From Streptomyces sp. NBRC 110035 (GTDB taxonomy: Bacteria; Actinomycetota; Actinomycetes; Streptomycetales; Streptomycetaceae): DNA of 64,000 bases. The position numbers and the translations under genes were made by a program. Shown one piece after another: positions 8,577 through 19,174 of this stretch (within the stretch, counting starts at the first letter, position 1; each line of letters starts with the position of its first letter). Below the pieces are notes generated by a model, which saw only the letters and a list, made by a program, of their open reading frames with translations, was not told the origin of the DNA and made no database searches. Location of the stretch: the NCBI RefSeq assembly GCF_000829695.1, contig NZ_BBNN01000018.1, forward strand, positions 248,001 through 312,000. The letters are read 5' to 3'.

Positions 8577-8777
8577 ATGCGCGACGACCACGACCACAAC
8601 CTCGGAGCGACAGGGACGATGCGAGCGATCGGGTTCGCCGGGCGTCGGCGGGACCGGTCGCACGGCCGGGCACCCGCACGGAGCGGGGACCTTGGAGCGA
8701 CCCACCGGGTGATTCACTCCTCAGGGCGCCGAGCGAGGGAACTGCGCGGTCCCTCCAGGTCCGAGGGCTCCGCATGA
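8577..8777 (+). CDS. small leader ORF with His/Asp-rich start, coupled to the antiporter gene
   Basis: ATG 8577 follows a strong AGAGGAG ribosome site (8568-8574) and opens a 66-codon frame beginning MRDDHDHNLGATGTMRAIGF. Its stop TGA (8775-8777) overlaps the antiporter start ATG (8774) in the classic ATGA arrangement, so translation would be coupled. The first eight codons all end in C or G, while later codons are mixed, so this looks more like a leader peptide than a conserved enzyme. The remainder is Arg/Gly-rich without hydrophobic helices. A metal-responsive leader peptide (His/Asp cluster) is a guess; it may also be fortuitous. 8393-8576 between the TerC stop and this ORF shows nothing recognisable. 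Confidence 0.4.
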   Translation: MRDDHDHNLGATGTMRAIGFAGRRRDRSHGRAPARSGDLGATHRVIHSSGRRARELRGPSRSEGSA

Positions 8778-9886
8778 CCGCGTGGATCAGAACACTCGCG
8801 GGCCGGTGGACGACCGCGGTACCCGCCCTCGCGGTGGTTCTCCTGGCTCTGACCTGGGGAAGCAAGCTGTCCGGCGCGGTCATCGCCGTGGCGGTCGTGG
8901 TGCTGGCGGCAGCCGTGCTGGCCGCGGTGCACCATGCGGAGGTGGTGGCCCACCGGGTCGGCGAACCCTTCGGGTCACTGGTCCTCGCGGTCGCCGTCAC
9001 GATCATCGAGGTCGCACTGATCGTCACCCTGATGATCGACGGAGGGCCCGACACCGCGTCCCTGGCCAGGGACACCGTCTTCGCGGCCGTGATGGTCACC
9101 TGCAACGGCATCCTCGGTGTGAGTCTGCTGGTCGGTTCGCTGCGGCACGGCACGGCCACCTTCAATCCGGAAGGCGCCGGCGCCGCGCTCGCCACGGTGG
9201 CCACGCTGGCGACCCTCACCCTGGTGCTGCCGACGTTCACCACCAGCAAGCCGGGCCCGGAATTCTCCGGGGTACAGCTCACCTTCGCCGCGGTCACCTC
9301 GCTGATCCTCTACGGCCTGTTCGTCGCGACACAGACCGTCCGGCACCGCGACTACTTCCTGCCCGTGGTCAAGCCCGGCAAGCCCAGACCGGCCGTGGCC
9401 CCGGAGGACGAGCACGCGGCCGCACCCTCCAGCCGCACCGCCCTGACCAGCCTCGGGCTGCTCGGCCTGGCCCTGGTGGGGGTGGTCGGCCTGGCCAAAG
9501 GCGTCTCACCCGCCATCGAGTCCGGTGTCAAGTCGGCCGGGCTGCCCCACGCCGTCGTCGGTGTGATCATCGCGCTGCTGGTCCTGCTGCCCGAGACCAT
9601 CGCCGCCGTGCGCGCCGCGCGGCGCAACCGGGTGCAGACCAGTGTGAATCTCGCGCTCGGCTCGGCGATGGCCAGCATCGGCCTGACCATCCCCGCGGTC
9701 GCGACAGCCTCCCTCTGGCTCTCCGGCCCGCTCGTCCTGGGCCTCGGCAACACCCATATGGTGCTGCTCGCCCTGACCGTGGTCGTCGGTGCCCTGACCG
9801 TGCGCCCCGGCCGGGCCACGCCGCTCCAGGGCGGGGTGCACCTGGTGATCCTCGCGGCCTATCTCGAACTGGCGATCAACCCGTAG
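8774..9886 (+). CDS. ChaA/CAX-like calcium (sodium)/proton antiporter
   Basis: The 370-residue membrane protein has about eleven helices arranged as two related halves, the layout of the Ca2+/cation antiporter superfamily. Both alpha-repeat motifs are visible: EPFGSLVLAVAVTIIEVALIVTLMI (about 60-84) and VIIALLVLLPETIAAVRAARRNRVQTSVNLALGSAMASIGLTIPAV (about 257-302), with the ion-binding Glu residues in VTIIEV and LLPET. A hydrophilic central loop (about 200-225) separates the halves. Homologues in E. coli (ChaA) exchange Na+/Ca2+/K+ for protons. The start was placed at ATG 8774, where the family alignment begins and where the upstream leader ORF stops; the longer open frame upstream is non-coding in composition. 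Same strand as the TerC gene, possibly co-regulated metal-ion homeostasis. Confidence 0.88.
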   Translation: MTAWIRTLAGRWTTAVPALAVVLLALTWGSKLSGAVIAVAVVVLAAAVLAAVHHAEVVAHRVGEPFGSLVLAVAVTIIEVALIVTLMIDGGPDTASLARDTVFAAVMVTCNGILGVSLLVGSLRHGTATFNPEGAGAALATVATLATLTLVLPTFTTSKPGPEFSGVQLTFAAVTSLILYGLFVATQTVRHRDYFLPVVKPGKPRPAVAPEDEHAAAPSSRTALTSLGLLGLALVGVVGLAKGVSPAIESGVKSAGLPHAVVGVIIALLVLLPETIAAVRAARRNRVQTSVNLALGSAMASIGLTIPAVATASLWLSGPLVLGLGNTHMVLLALTVVVGALTVRPGRATPLQGGVHLVILAAYLELAINP

Positions 9887-9896
9887 CGCCGGATTC

Positions 9897-9971
9897 GGGA
9901 ACCGCCTCCGGGCGGGGCGTGGCCGCGCAGCCCCCACGCGCCGACGCACCCCCGCCCGGAGGCGGTTCCCC
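9897..9971 (+). terminator. terminator hairpin after the antiporter gene
   Basis: GGGAACCGCCTCCGGGCGGGG beginning at 9897 is complementary to the segment ending near 9971 (CCCCGCCCGGAGGCGGTTCCC, split here for length), giving a stem of about 20 bp around a loop of about 32 nt. It closes the ter/cation cluster before aroQ. Confidence 0.65.
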
Positions 9972-10061
9972 CGGCACAGCGGGACCGGGGCGACCGTCGG
10001 CGGGGCGTGATAGACCTCGTCCCGACCTTTTCCGATCTTTTCCGAACGGACCGGAGGAACT

Positions 10062-10535
10062 GTGCACCGCAGCCTGGCCGATGCCCCGATCATGATTCTC
10101 AACGGCCCCAATCTGAACCTGCTCGGGCAGCGTCAGCCGAAGATCTACGGCTCCGAGACGCTCGCCGACGTGGAGGCCCTGTGCGTCGAGGCGGCAGGCG
10201 CGCACGGAGGCACGGTGGACCTGCGGCAGTCCAACCACGAGGGCGAGCTGGTGGACTGGATCCACGAGGCGCGGCTGAACCACAGCGGCATCGTGATCAA
10301 TCCCGGTGCCTACTCGCACACCTCCGTGGCCATCCTGGACGCCCTCAACGCCTGTGACGGCCTGCCCGTGGTGGAGGTCCACATCTCCAACATCCACCGG
10401 CGCGAGTCCTTCCGGCACCACTCCTACGTCTCGCTGCGGGCCGACGGGGTCATCGCGGGCTGCGGGGTCCAGGGGTACGTGTTCGCGGTGGAGCGGATCG
10501 CGGCGCTGGCCGGCACCGGACGGGCACCGGCGTGA
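10062..10535 (+). CDS. aroQ: 3-dehydroquinate dehydratase, type II
   Basis: The 157-residue enzyme catalyses the third step of the shikimate pathway (3-dehydroquinate to 3-dehydroshikimate). It is the dodecameric type II enzyme, essentially the well-studied Streptomyces coelicolor form. Visible are the N-terminal [19 protein letters not shown] with the active-site Arg/Tyr loop (Tyr about 28), [33 protein letters not shown] (Asn and His of the substrate site), and [24 protein letters not shown] 10062 lies behind CCGGAGGAA. It stands alone; the preceding terminator and the convergent hairpin downstream isolate it from neighbours. Confidence 0.97.
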   Translation: MHRSLADAPIMILNGPNLNLLGQRQPKIYGSETLADVEALCVEAAGAHGGTVDLRQSNHEGELVDWIHEARLNHSGIVINPGAYSHTSVAILDALNACDGLPVVEVHISNIHRRESFRHHSYVSLRADGVIAGCGVQGYVFAVERIAALAGTGRAPA

Positions 10536-10562
10536 GCCCCGCCCCGAAGGACGGGGGCTCAC
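10532..10562. terminator. bidirectional hairpin between aroQ and the metallo-hydrolase gene
   Basis: GTGAGCCCC (10532-10540) and GGGGCTCAC (10554-10562) form a 9-bp stem over a 13-nt loop, including the aroQ stop codon. It lies between two convergent genes and can serve both. Confidence 0.6.
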
Positions 10563-10599
10563 CCGAACCGGCGCCTGCGCCGTGTCGCCCGGCGGCCGC

Positions 10600-11256
10600 T
10601 CACCAGCCCCGTGCGCGCCACCGGGGCAGCTGCGGGCGCTCGGCGCCCAGCGTGGTGTCGTCGCCGTGCCCGGGATAGACCCAGGTCTCGTCGGGGAGCA
10701 CGTCGAAGATCTTCGTCTCGACGTCATGGAGCAGCCGGGCGAACGCCTCCGGGTCCTTGTGGGTGTTGCCCACACCGCTCGGGAACAGGCAGTCCCCGGT
10801 GAAGAGATGGGGATGTCCGTGCGGATCGTTGTACACGAGGGCGATCGAGCCGGGTGTGTGGCCGACGAGATGGCGCGCGGTGAGTTCCACGTGTCCGACC
10901 CGGACCGTGTCGCCGTCGTCGACCAGGACGTCCGTCGGCACCGGGATGCCCTCGGCGTCGTCCCGGCCCGCGTGGGTGCGGGCCCCGGTGGCCGCCACCA
11001 CCCGCTCGAGCGCCTGCCAGTGGTCGCCGTGCCGGTGCGTGGTGACGACGGAGGCGATGCCGTCGTCACCGATCGTGCCCAGCAGGGTGTCCGCGTCGTT
11101 GGCCGCGTCGATCAGCAGCTGCTCGTCGGTGGCCCGGCAACGCAGCAGATAGGCGTTGTTGTCCATGGGGCCGACGGCGACCTTGGTGATCATCAGGTCC
11201 TTGAGTTCGTGCACGTCGGCCGCCCCGCCGACCGTCACACGCCCGCTGTACGTCAT
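10600..11256 (-). CDS. MBL-fold metallo-hydrolase (glyoxalase II-like)
   Basis: The 218-residue protein shows all metallo-beta-lactamase-fold metal motifs in order: THRHGDHW (about 73-80), HTPGS (about 133), GDCLFPSGVG (about 153) and YPGHGDDTTLG (about 194), giving the binuclear Zn/Fe site of the glyoxalase II/persulfide dioxygenase-like group. The substrate cannot be told from sequence; hydrolysis of a mycothiol or other thioester is plausible because its upstream partner, 10 nt away on the same strand, belongs to a mycothiol-dependent family. ATG 11256 is the conserved start. Cytoplasmic, no signal peptide. Confidence 0.88.
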   Translation of the reverse strand: MTYSGRVTVGGAADVHELKDLMITKVAVGPMDNNAYLLRCRATDEQLLIDAANDADTLLGTIGDDGIASVVTTHRHGDHWQALERVVAATGARTHAGRDDAEGIPVPTDVLVDDGDTVRVGHVELTARHLVGHTPGSIALVYNDPHGHPHLFTGDCLFPSGVGNTHKDPEAFARLLHDVETKIFDVLPDETWVYPGHGDDTTLGAERPQLPRWRARGW

Positions 11257-11266
11257 GGCTGCCAGC

Positions 11267-11974
11267 CTATAGCGGGGGGAGGGCGGGCAGGGTGCCGGAC
11301 GTCACCGTCAGCCCCGAGCCGTCGCGGCGCCCGGCGAGCCAGCCGAGCAGAGCCGCGGCCGGCCCCCCGACCTCGACCGGCCCCCCGACCTCGACCGGGT
11401 CGCCGGCCGCCCCGCCCCCGGTGGTCCAGGTCCGGCCGCCGGCGGTGGTCAGACGGGTCGTGGGCACGTCCCGGTGGCCGTCGAACCGCGCGGCCAGGAA
11501 ACCGATCTCCCGCTCGGTGAACTCCGCCGGAAGGTCCTCCAGCTCGTAGCCGACATCGAGGTCCACGTGGTGCAGTTCCACCTCGGCCCAGCGTCGGAAC
11601 GGCACCCGGGCCGCCCGGTCCGTGACACCGCCGCGCAGTTCCACGGTGCGCGACCAGTCCGCCGGTGCCGCGCCCACCCGCTGGACGCGGGCCGCCGTCT
11701 CCCGCAGGTCCGCGAGCTGCACGTCGAGGGGGCGCGCGGCGTCCCGCTCGATGTCGGCCTCCCGCGCGGCGCCGGAGACGTACATGGGACGCCCCTCCAG
11801 AACGTTCACCAGGGCGTCCGCGTTGCGCGCGAGGTGGGCCAGCACGTGTCCGCGGGTCCAGCCCGGAAGCCGTGACGCCTTCGTCACAGCGGCGTTGTCC
11901 AGTGTGCCGACCGCGAGGAGCAGCCGCTCGGTTGCGTCGTGTACGGACGCCAGGTCATGGACGTGATCAATCAT
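11267..11974 (-). CDS. maleylpyruvate isomerase family (DinB-like) mycothiol-dependent protein
   Basis: The 235-residue protein has the DinB/MDMPI helical-bundle fold: LPGWTRGHVLAHLARNADALVNVLEG (about 37-62) holds the first metal-binding His, and FRRWAEVELHHVDLDVGYELEDLP (about 128-151) holds the other two (HH). The family includes mycothiol-dependent maleylpyruvate isomerase and mycothiol S-transferases. ATG 11974 was preferred over an upstream start because MIDHVHDLASV aligns with the family and a -10 hexamer lies just upstream. The C-terminal part contains a perfect 18-bp tandem duplication (11359-11394) giving VEVGGP twice. It is the promoter-proximal gene of a pair with the metallo-hydrolase. 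Confidence 0.85.
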   Translation of the reverse strand: MIDHVHDLASVHDATERLLLAVGTLDNAAVTKASRLPGWTRGHVLAHLARNADALVNVLEGRPMYVSGAAREADIERDAARPLDVQLADLRETAARVQRVGAAPADWSRTVELRGGVTDRAARVPFRRWAEVELHHVDLDVGYELEDLPAEFTEREIGFLAARFDGHRDVPTTRLTTAGGRTWTTGGGAAGDPVEVGGPVEVGGPAAALLGWLAGRRDGSGLTVTSGTLPALPPL

Positions 11975-11981
11975 GGAGCCG

Positions 11982-12010
11982 ACCCTAGTCCCGCCACACC
12001 TTCGGGTGAA
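11982..12010 (-). promoter_or_regulatory. promoter of the DinB-like/metallo-hydrolase pair (leaderless)
   Basis: On the minus strand TTCACC and TAGGGT are 17 bp apart and the -10 ends 7 bp before ATG 11974, so the transcript is predicted to start at the initiation codon. Confidence 0.5.
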
Positions 12011-12118
12011 GGTGGCGAGAGGAGACCGTGAATCGAATGCGCGTGCTATAAGCTCGGACGCGGCGTCGGGCATGCTGGAGAGCCGGGGACTGTTGTCAAC
12101 CCGTGAATCCGACCGGCG

Positions 12119-12141
12119 TTGTCAGTGGCTCGCCCTAGTGT
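12119..12141 (+). promoter_or_regulatory. RecA-NDp/PafBC-type DNA-damage promoter of uvrA
   Basis: TTGTCAGTG (12119-12127), 8 bp, TAGTGT (12136-12141) is a perfect match to TTGTCRGTG-N8-TAnnnT, the LexA-independent damage-inducible promoter class. The predicted start near 12148 leaves a leader of about 50 nt. Confidence 0.75.
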
Positions 12142-12197
12142 GAGAAAGCACGGGGGTCCCGCCCCTGTCACTTCTCTCAAGAAAGGTGCGGACCGGC

Positions 12198-15119
<2,922 letters not shown>

Positions 15120-15141
15120 GGGCAGGCGGCTGGGGGACCTG

Positions 15142-15169
15142 GCGCGTCCCCGCGAGGGCGGGGACGCGC
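15142..15169 (+). terminator. uvrA terminator
   Basis: GCGCGTCCCCGC (15142-15153), a GAGG tetraloop, and GCGGGGACGCGC (15158-15169) form a perfect 12-bp stem 22 nt after the uvrA stop. Confidence 0.8.
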
Positions 15170-15335
15170 ACGCTCGGCGCCAAGCACCTCCCGGAGGAAC
15201 GGACCGTCCCCGCTCCGGCGGGGGAACCCGGCTCGCCTGCCGTCGGGTCAACGAGTGACGTGGGGTGAAGCCACGGTGTCCTCCACGCACCTGCCCGTTG
15301 GCCCCCGACCGGCAGCGAAACCGGCGGGGCGGCCG

Positions 15336-16244
15336 TCAAACGGCTACCTCACGCGCGTACGGAGGCTCCGCGCCCGCGCGCGAGCAGGTGACCGCCGCCG
15401 CGCGCGCCGCGAAACCGAGCAGCTCCCGCCAGCCGTCCGCGCCCAGCTCGGCCGCCCCCTGCTCGCTGAGTGCGTCCCGGGCCGCCAGACCGTGCAGCAG
15501 CGCCGCGTTGACGGTGTCACCCGCGCCGATCGTGTCCACCACCTCGACCCGCTCACCCGGCACGGTGTACTCGCCGCCCTCCCGCGTGAACACGGTCAGC
15601 CCGTCACCGCCCCGGGTGACCACGACCGCCGCCGGACCGGCCGCCAGCCACCGCGCGGGGGTGCCACCGAGCCAGCGGGCGTCCTCCTCGGACAGCTTCA
15701 GCAGCGACACCGACGGCAGCCAGCTCAGGAACCGGCTCCGGTAGGCGTCGGGGTCCGGGATCAGCCCCGGCCGGATGTTGGGATCCAGTGCCGTGAACAC
15801 GCCCCGCGCGTGGGCGGTGCGCATCAGCTCCTCGTACGCGGTCGCCCCCGGCTCCAGTACCAGGGAGCAGGTGCCGAACGACACCGCGCGGGTCCCGGCC
15901 GGCAACGCGTCCGGCGCCGCGAAGAGCCGGTCCGCCGTCCCCTCCACGTAGAAGGAGTAGACCGCCGAGCCGTCCGCCGAGACCGTGGCGACGGCGAGCG
16001 TCGTGGGCTCGTCACCGCGCTGCACCGACGACACCGCCACGCCGGTCTCGCGCAGCCGGTCCAGCAGCGCCTCACCGAAGGCGTCGCGGGACACCCGGGA
16101 GCAGAAGGTGACGGGGGAGCCGAGACGGCCCAGTGCCACCGCCGTGTTGTAGGGGCCGCCACCGAGCGCCGGCGTCAACGCCGTGAGCGCGCCCGCGCCC
16201 TGCGGTACCAGGTCGATCAGTGCCTCACCGGCTACGACGATCAC
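15336..16244 (-). CDS. PfkB-family sugar kinase (fructokinase-like)
   Basis: The 302-residue protein is a ribokinase/PfkB-fold kinase. The N-terminal GEALIDLVPQG (about 6-16) and GGGPYNTAVALGRLG (about 28-42) form the sugar site, and the C-terminal DTIGAGDTVNAALLHG (about 237-252) is PfkB signature 2 with the catalytic Asp in GAGD. Fructose is the commonest substrate for this subgroup but the sugar cannot be fixed by sequence. Start GTG 16244 follows an AAAGGGA ribosome site and overlaps the stop of the upstream LacI gene by 4 nt (GTGA), so the two are translationally coupled and the kinase is very likely controlled by that repressor. Confidence 0.9.
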   Translation of the reverse strand: MIVVAGEALIDLVPQGAGALTALTPALGGGPYNTAVALGRLGSPVTFCSRVSRDAFGEALLDRLRETGVAVSSVQRGDEPTTLAVATVSADGSAVYSFYVEGTADRLFAAPDALPAGTRAVSFGTCSLVLEPGATAYEELMRTAHARGVFTALDPNIRPGLIPDPDAYRSRFLSWLPSVSLLKLSEEDARWLGGTPARWLAAGPAAVVVTRGGDGLTVFTREGGEYTVPGERVEVVDTIGAGDTVNAALLHGLAARDALSEQGAAELGADGWRELLGFAARAAAVTCSRAGAEPPYAREVAV

Positions 16245-17296
16245 GAGGGGTCCCTTTCTCGGGTTCCGTGGACGGCTGCCGGGTCCGGGCAGCCGCAGGA
16301 CGTGCGGTGCACGAAGGCGCAGGAGAGCCGCTCGGTCCGCGCGGGCCGGTCCGGCGCGGCCAGGCGGTCCAGGAGCACCTGGACGGCACGGGCGCCGATC
16401 TCCTTGCCGGGCTGGGCGATCGCGGTGAGCCGGGGGGAGAACAGGTCCGCCCAGGCGAAGTCGTCGAAGCAGCACAGCGCGATGTCCCCGGGCACGGAGA
16501 GACCGTGGGAGCGCAGGGCGCGCAGCGCGCCGATGGTCATGGCGTTGTTCCCGGTGACCACCGCGGTCGGGGGAGCGCCGAGGGAGAGCAGGTCACCGGT
16601 GGCCCGTTCGGCGCCCGCCGACTCGGAGTCGCCGTGCACCAGGAGCCGCTCGTCGAACGGCAGCCCCGCCCCCGCCAGGCCGTGCCGGTAGCCGGTGATC
16701 CGCTCGGCGGTGGTGCTGAACCCCGGCCGCCCGGCGACCAGGGCGATCCGGCGGTGACCGAGCCGGGCGAGGTGTGCGACCAGCAGGGCCGTCGGCTCGG
16801 TGTTCTCGGCGCAGACCTGGTCGAAGCGCGGGCCGCCCTCCCCGAAGTCCCCGACCACCCGGTCCAGGAACACGGCCGGCACCTGATGGCGTCCGAGGTA
16901 GGCGAGCAGCTCGCGCGGCTGCGCGGACGGTGCGACGACCACGCCCTCCACCCGGCGCTCGTGCAGCAGCTGCACCACCTTGCGCTCGTGCTCGGGGTCG
17001 TCGTGCGGATCGGCGATGAGCAGGCTGTAGCCGTACTCCAGGGCGGCCGCCTCGACCCCCTGGAGGATCTCGGTGAAGTACGGGTTGCTGATCGCCGACA
17101 CCGCGAGCCCGATCGAACGGGTACGGGAGGTCACCAGCGAGCGGGCCAGCGTGTTCGGGGTGTAGCCGAGTTCCTCGACGGCGTTCAGGACCGCCTGTCG
17201 GGTGCGCGGGAGCACCGGACGTGTGCCGTTCAGGACGTGCGAGACGGTCGCGACCGAGACCCCGGCGCACCGCGCCACGTCCGTCATGGTCGCCAT
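16241..17296 (-). CDS. LacI-family transcriptional repressor
   Basis: The 351-residue protein begins with a LacI-type helix-turn-helix (TMTDVARCAGVSVATVSHVLNG, residues 3-24) and hinge (TPNTLARSLVTSRTRSIGLAVS), followed by a periplasmic-binding-protein-like sugar domain (SNPYFTEILQGVEAAALEYGYSLLIADP; DNA-distal LCCFDDFAWADLFSPRLTAIAQP). Family members bind palindromic operators and release on binding a sugar or its phosphate. It heads an operon with the PfkB kinase. A compound palindrome about 85 bp upstream is the likely operator. The ligand is unknown; fructose or a fructose-containing sugar is suggested only by the kinase partner. Confidence 0.92.
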   Translation of the reverse strand: MATMTDVARCAGVSVATVSHVLNGTRPVLPRTRQAVLNAVEELGYTPNTLARSLVTSRTRSIGLAVSAISNPYFTEILQGVEAAALEYGYSLLIADPHDDPEHERKVVQLLHERRVEGVVVAPSAQPRELLAYLGRHQVPAVFLDRVVGDFGEGGPRFDQVCAENTEPTALLVAHLARLGHRRIALVAGRPGFSTTAERITGYRHGLAGAGLPFDERLLVHGDSESAGAERATGDLLSLGAPPTAVVTGNNAMTIGALRALRSHGLSVPGDIALCCFDDFAWADLFSPRLTAIAQPGKEIGARAVQVLLDRLAAPDRPARTERLSCAFVHRTSCGCPDPAAVHGTRERDPS

Positions 17297-17379
17297 CGCC
17301 CACTCCCTTCGTGCTCCCGGCCGGTGCGGATGCCCCGTCGTGGCTCCGTGACGGGGAAAGCTATCCCATCCGACGGCGG

Positions 17380-17407
17380 ACGTAAACGCTTGCGCAAACG
17401 TTTACGT
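17380..17407. promoter_or_regulatory. candidate LacI-family operator
   Basis: ACGTAAACG (17380-17388) and CGTTTACGT (17399-17407) are exact inverted repeats, and inside them TTGCGCAA (17390-17397) is itself palindromic, while CGCAAACG/CGTTTACG (17393-17406) forms a second overlapping operator-like palindrome centred on CG. LacI-family operators typically have a central CG and AAACG/CGTTT arms. The site lies between the repressor gene and the divergent Rieske gene and could control both. Confidence 0.65.
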
Positions 17408-17530
17408 CGCTCGGGTACGTCCGGTCCCGGCCGGTCTCTTCCCGCCGTCCCCACCCGCTCCCCACGCGGCAAGCGGAAGGGGCACCCCCGGTATGGTCGC
17501 CCGTACCGCCGCCCGACCCGTGGAGTTCCC

Positions 17531-17950
17531 CTGTCCGGCCGGTCCGCCGCGAGCCGTCGTACCGTCCTGAGGGGGATGGCCCTCACTCCTGTGGCCGGAC
17601 TCGGCCTCACCGCCTGCGGGGGAGGCGAGGAGAGGCCCTCGCTGCCGACCGGGCCCGTCGAGCTCGGCGCGGAGAGCGAGGTCGCCCCGGGGAGCAGCAA
17701 GCTGTTCTGGGACCACAACATCGCGGTCAGCCGGGACGAGGACGGCTCCTTCACGGGGTACAGCACCCTCTGCACGCACGCGAGCTGCCCCATCAACCGG
17801 CTGAAGGGGACGAAGCTGATCTGCCCCTGTCACGGCAGCGAGTTCGACGCCACCACCGGCAGGGTGCTGCGCGAGCCGGCGGTGGCACCACTGACACCGC
17901 TCTCCGGCGAGGCCCGCAACGGCACGATCGTCGCGAAGCCGCGGACCTGA
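17531..17950 (+). CDS. Rieske [2Fe-2S] Tat lipoprotein, apparent CTG start
   Basis: About 139 residues. The N-terminus SRRTVLRGMALTPVAGLGLTACGGG combines a twin-arginine motif with a lipobox (LTAC), so the protein is probably exported folded by Tat and lipidated. The Rieske motifs are CTHASCPI (about 88) and CPCHGSEFD (about 105), providing two Cys and two His for a [2Fe-2S] cluster; no oxygenase subunit is adjacent. No ATG, GTG or TTG lies in frame between the promoter region and the RR motif; CTG 17531, five nt after GGAG, is the best candidate, while ATG 17576 would remove the RR. An electron-transfer role is inferred. A 13-bp direct repeat spans the stop codon (17938-17963). Confidence 0.75.
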   Translation: MSGRSAASRRTVLRGMALTPVAGLGLTACGGGEERPSLPTGPVELGAESEVAPGSSKLFWDHNIAVSRDEDGSFTGYSTLCTHASCPINRLKGTKLICPCHGSEFDATTGRVLREPAVAPLTPLSGEARNGTIVAKPRT

Positions 17951-18010
17951 GCCGCGGACCTGAGCCGCCGGTCCGGGTCGCGAGGCCGGGCCCGGCCCGG
18001 AGCCGGGGGT

Positions 18011-18958
18011 TCAGCCCCAGTCCCAGTCGATCCCCACGTATCCCGTTCGCACGCGCGGTTCGACCAGGTGCACCGAACGGTGCCGGGCGCTGACCGCCAG
18101 CTCCTGACGGCCGCCGCGCGGTGCCGCCGCGGAGTGCTGGGTGAACCGGTGGCAGCGCGCCGGGAGGGCCCCGGCGTCGAAGCAGACCTGGAGCGCGTAC
18201 TGGCCGCCGGGGGAGTCCGTCCCGTGCACGTACTCGCACGAGACACCGGCCGTGCCGTCCTCCACGGCGTACCGGAAGAGGAACGTGTCACCGGCCCGCA
18301 GCCGTGTGTCGAAGAGCAGCTCGGCCGCGAGCAGGCCGGTGTCCTGCTGCCGGCGGACGCGGCCGGTACGGCAGTTCTCCAGGGCGTGCACGGTCATCCG
18401 GGCCGGTGCGGCACCGGGGTCGCCGTGGTGGACGGCCACGAAGCGGTCGATGCCGTCCCGGTGGGCGCGCACGATGTGGTGGGACTCACGCTCCGCCAGC
18501 TCCCGGTGCTCCCCGATCCGCACCCGCTCATGGTGGCCCAGGGTCTGCAGCCCGCTGTCCCGGGTGGCGCCGAGCTCGGCCAGCAGCCTCGTCAGGACGC
18601 CCGAGGCCTCGACCAGTGAGCGGTAGGAACGGCCCCCGGGGCGACCGTCCGGGGCCTGCTCGTCGGACTCGGCGAGCAGACGGATCAGCGACTCCTCCGG
18701 CAGCTCCAGGATCTCCTCCAGCGCCCGTACGGCCCGCAGCGACTCGGCGCGCTGCGGGCGGCGGGCGCCCTGTTGCCAGTAACTGAGGCTGGTGACACCC
18801 ACCTTCACGCCGTGGCGCGACAGATGGTGCTGCACCCGCTGCAGCGGCAGGCCGCGGGCTGCTATCGCGGCCCGCAGGGCGACATGGAAGGGGCCGCCGT
18901 GCAGGGCCGAGTCCAGTTCCGCGGTGGTGGTGTCCGTGTGCGGTGTGGCGTGCGGCAT
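18011..18958 (-). CDS. helix-turn-helix regulator with unknown C-terminal domain
   Basis: The 315-residue protein carries an N-terminal XRE-like DNA-binding region, about residues 25-85 (LRAAIAARGLPLQRVQHHLSRHGVKVGVTSLSYWQQG), and a C-terminal half rich in beta strands (FLFRYAVEDGTAGVSCEYVHGTDSPGGQYALQVCFDAG) with no recognised ligand motif. ATG 18958 (MPHATPH) has an AGAAAGG ribosome site 8 nt away and was preferred over a start 22 codons upstream. Ends WDWG. It converges with the Rieske gene, leaving 60 bp between stop codons. Target genes are unknown. Confidence 0.7.
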   Translation of the reverse strand: MPHATPHTDTTTAELDSALHGGPFHVALRAAIAARGLPLQRVQHHLSRHGVKVGVTSLSYWQQGARRPQRAESLRAVRALEEILELPEESLIRLLAESDEQAPDGRPGGRSYRSLVEASGVLTRLLAELGATRDSGLQTLGHHERVRIGEHRELAERESHHIVRAHRDGIDRFVAVHHGDPGAAPARMTVHALENCRTGRVRRQQDTGLLAAELLFDTRLRAGDTFLFRYAVEDGTAGVSCEYVHGTDSPGGQYALQVCFDAGALPARCHRFTQHSAAAPRGGRQELAVSARHRSVHLVEPRVRTGYVGIDWDWG

Positions 18959-19174
18959 GCAGGGGCCTTTCTCTGATGTCCACAACGGCTGGTCAGGCCG
19001 TTCGCTCTGCACACCCCGGGGCACTCCCCCGTCGGCGCGGAGGGGTCCTCACATCCGTACGCCGCCGTTCAGGGTCCCCGAGTTCCCCCGCATTGAAGCG
19101 TGTTGACCAATTCCCGACAACACCTGATGCCCAACATGTGGGCACCGCGCGGCGCCCACATGCGGTGCGCAGAC

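Noticed and set aside
15142..15215. CRISPR-like GTCCCCGC...GCGGGGAC units after uvrA
   Set aside because: Only one perfect hairpin and one loosely similar GTCCCCGCTCCGGCGGGG segment; no regular repeat-spacer array. The first is a terminator.
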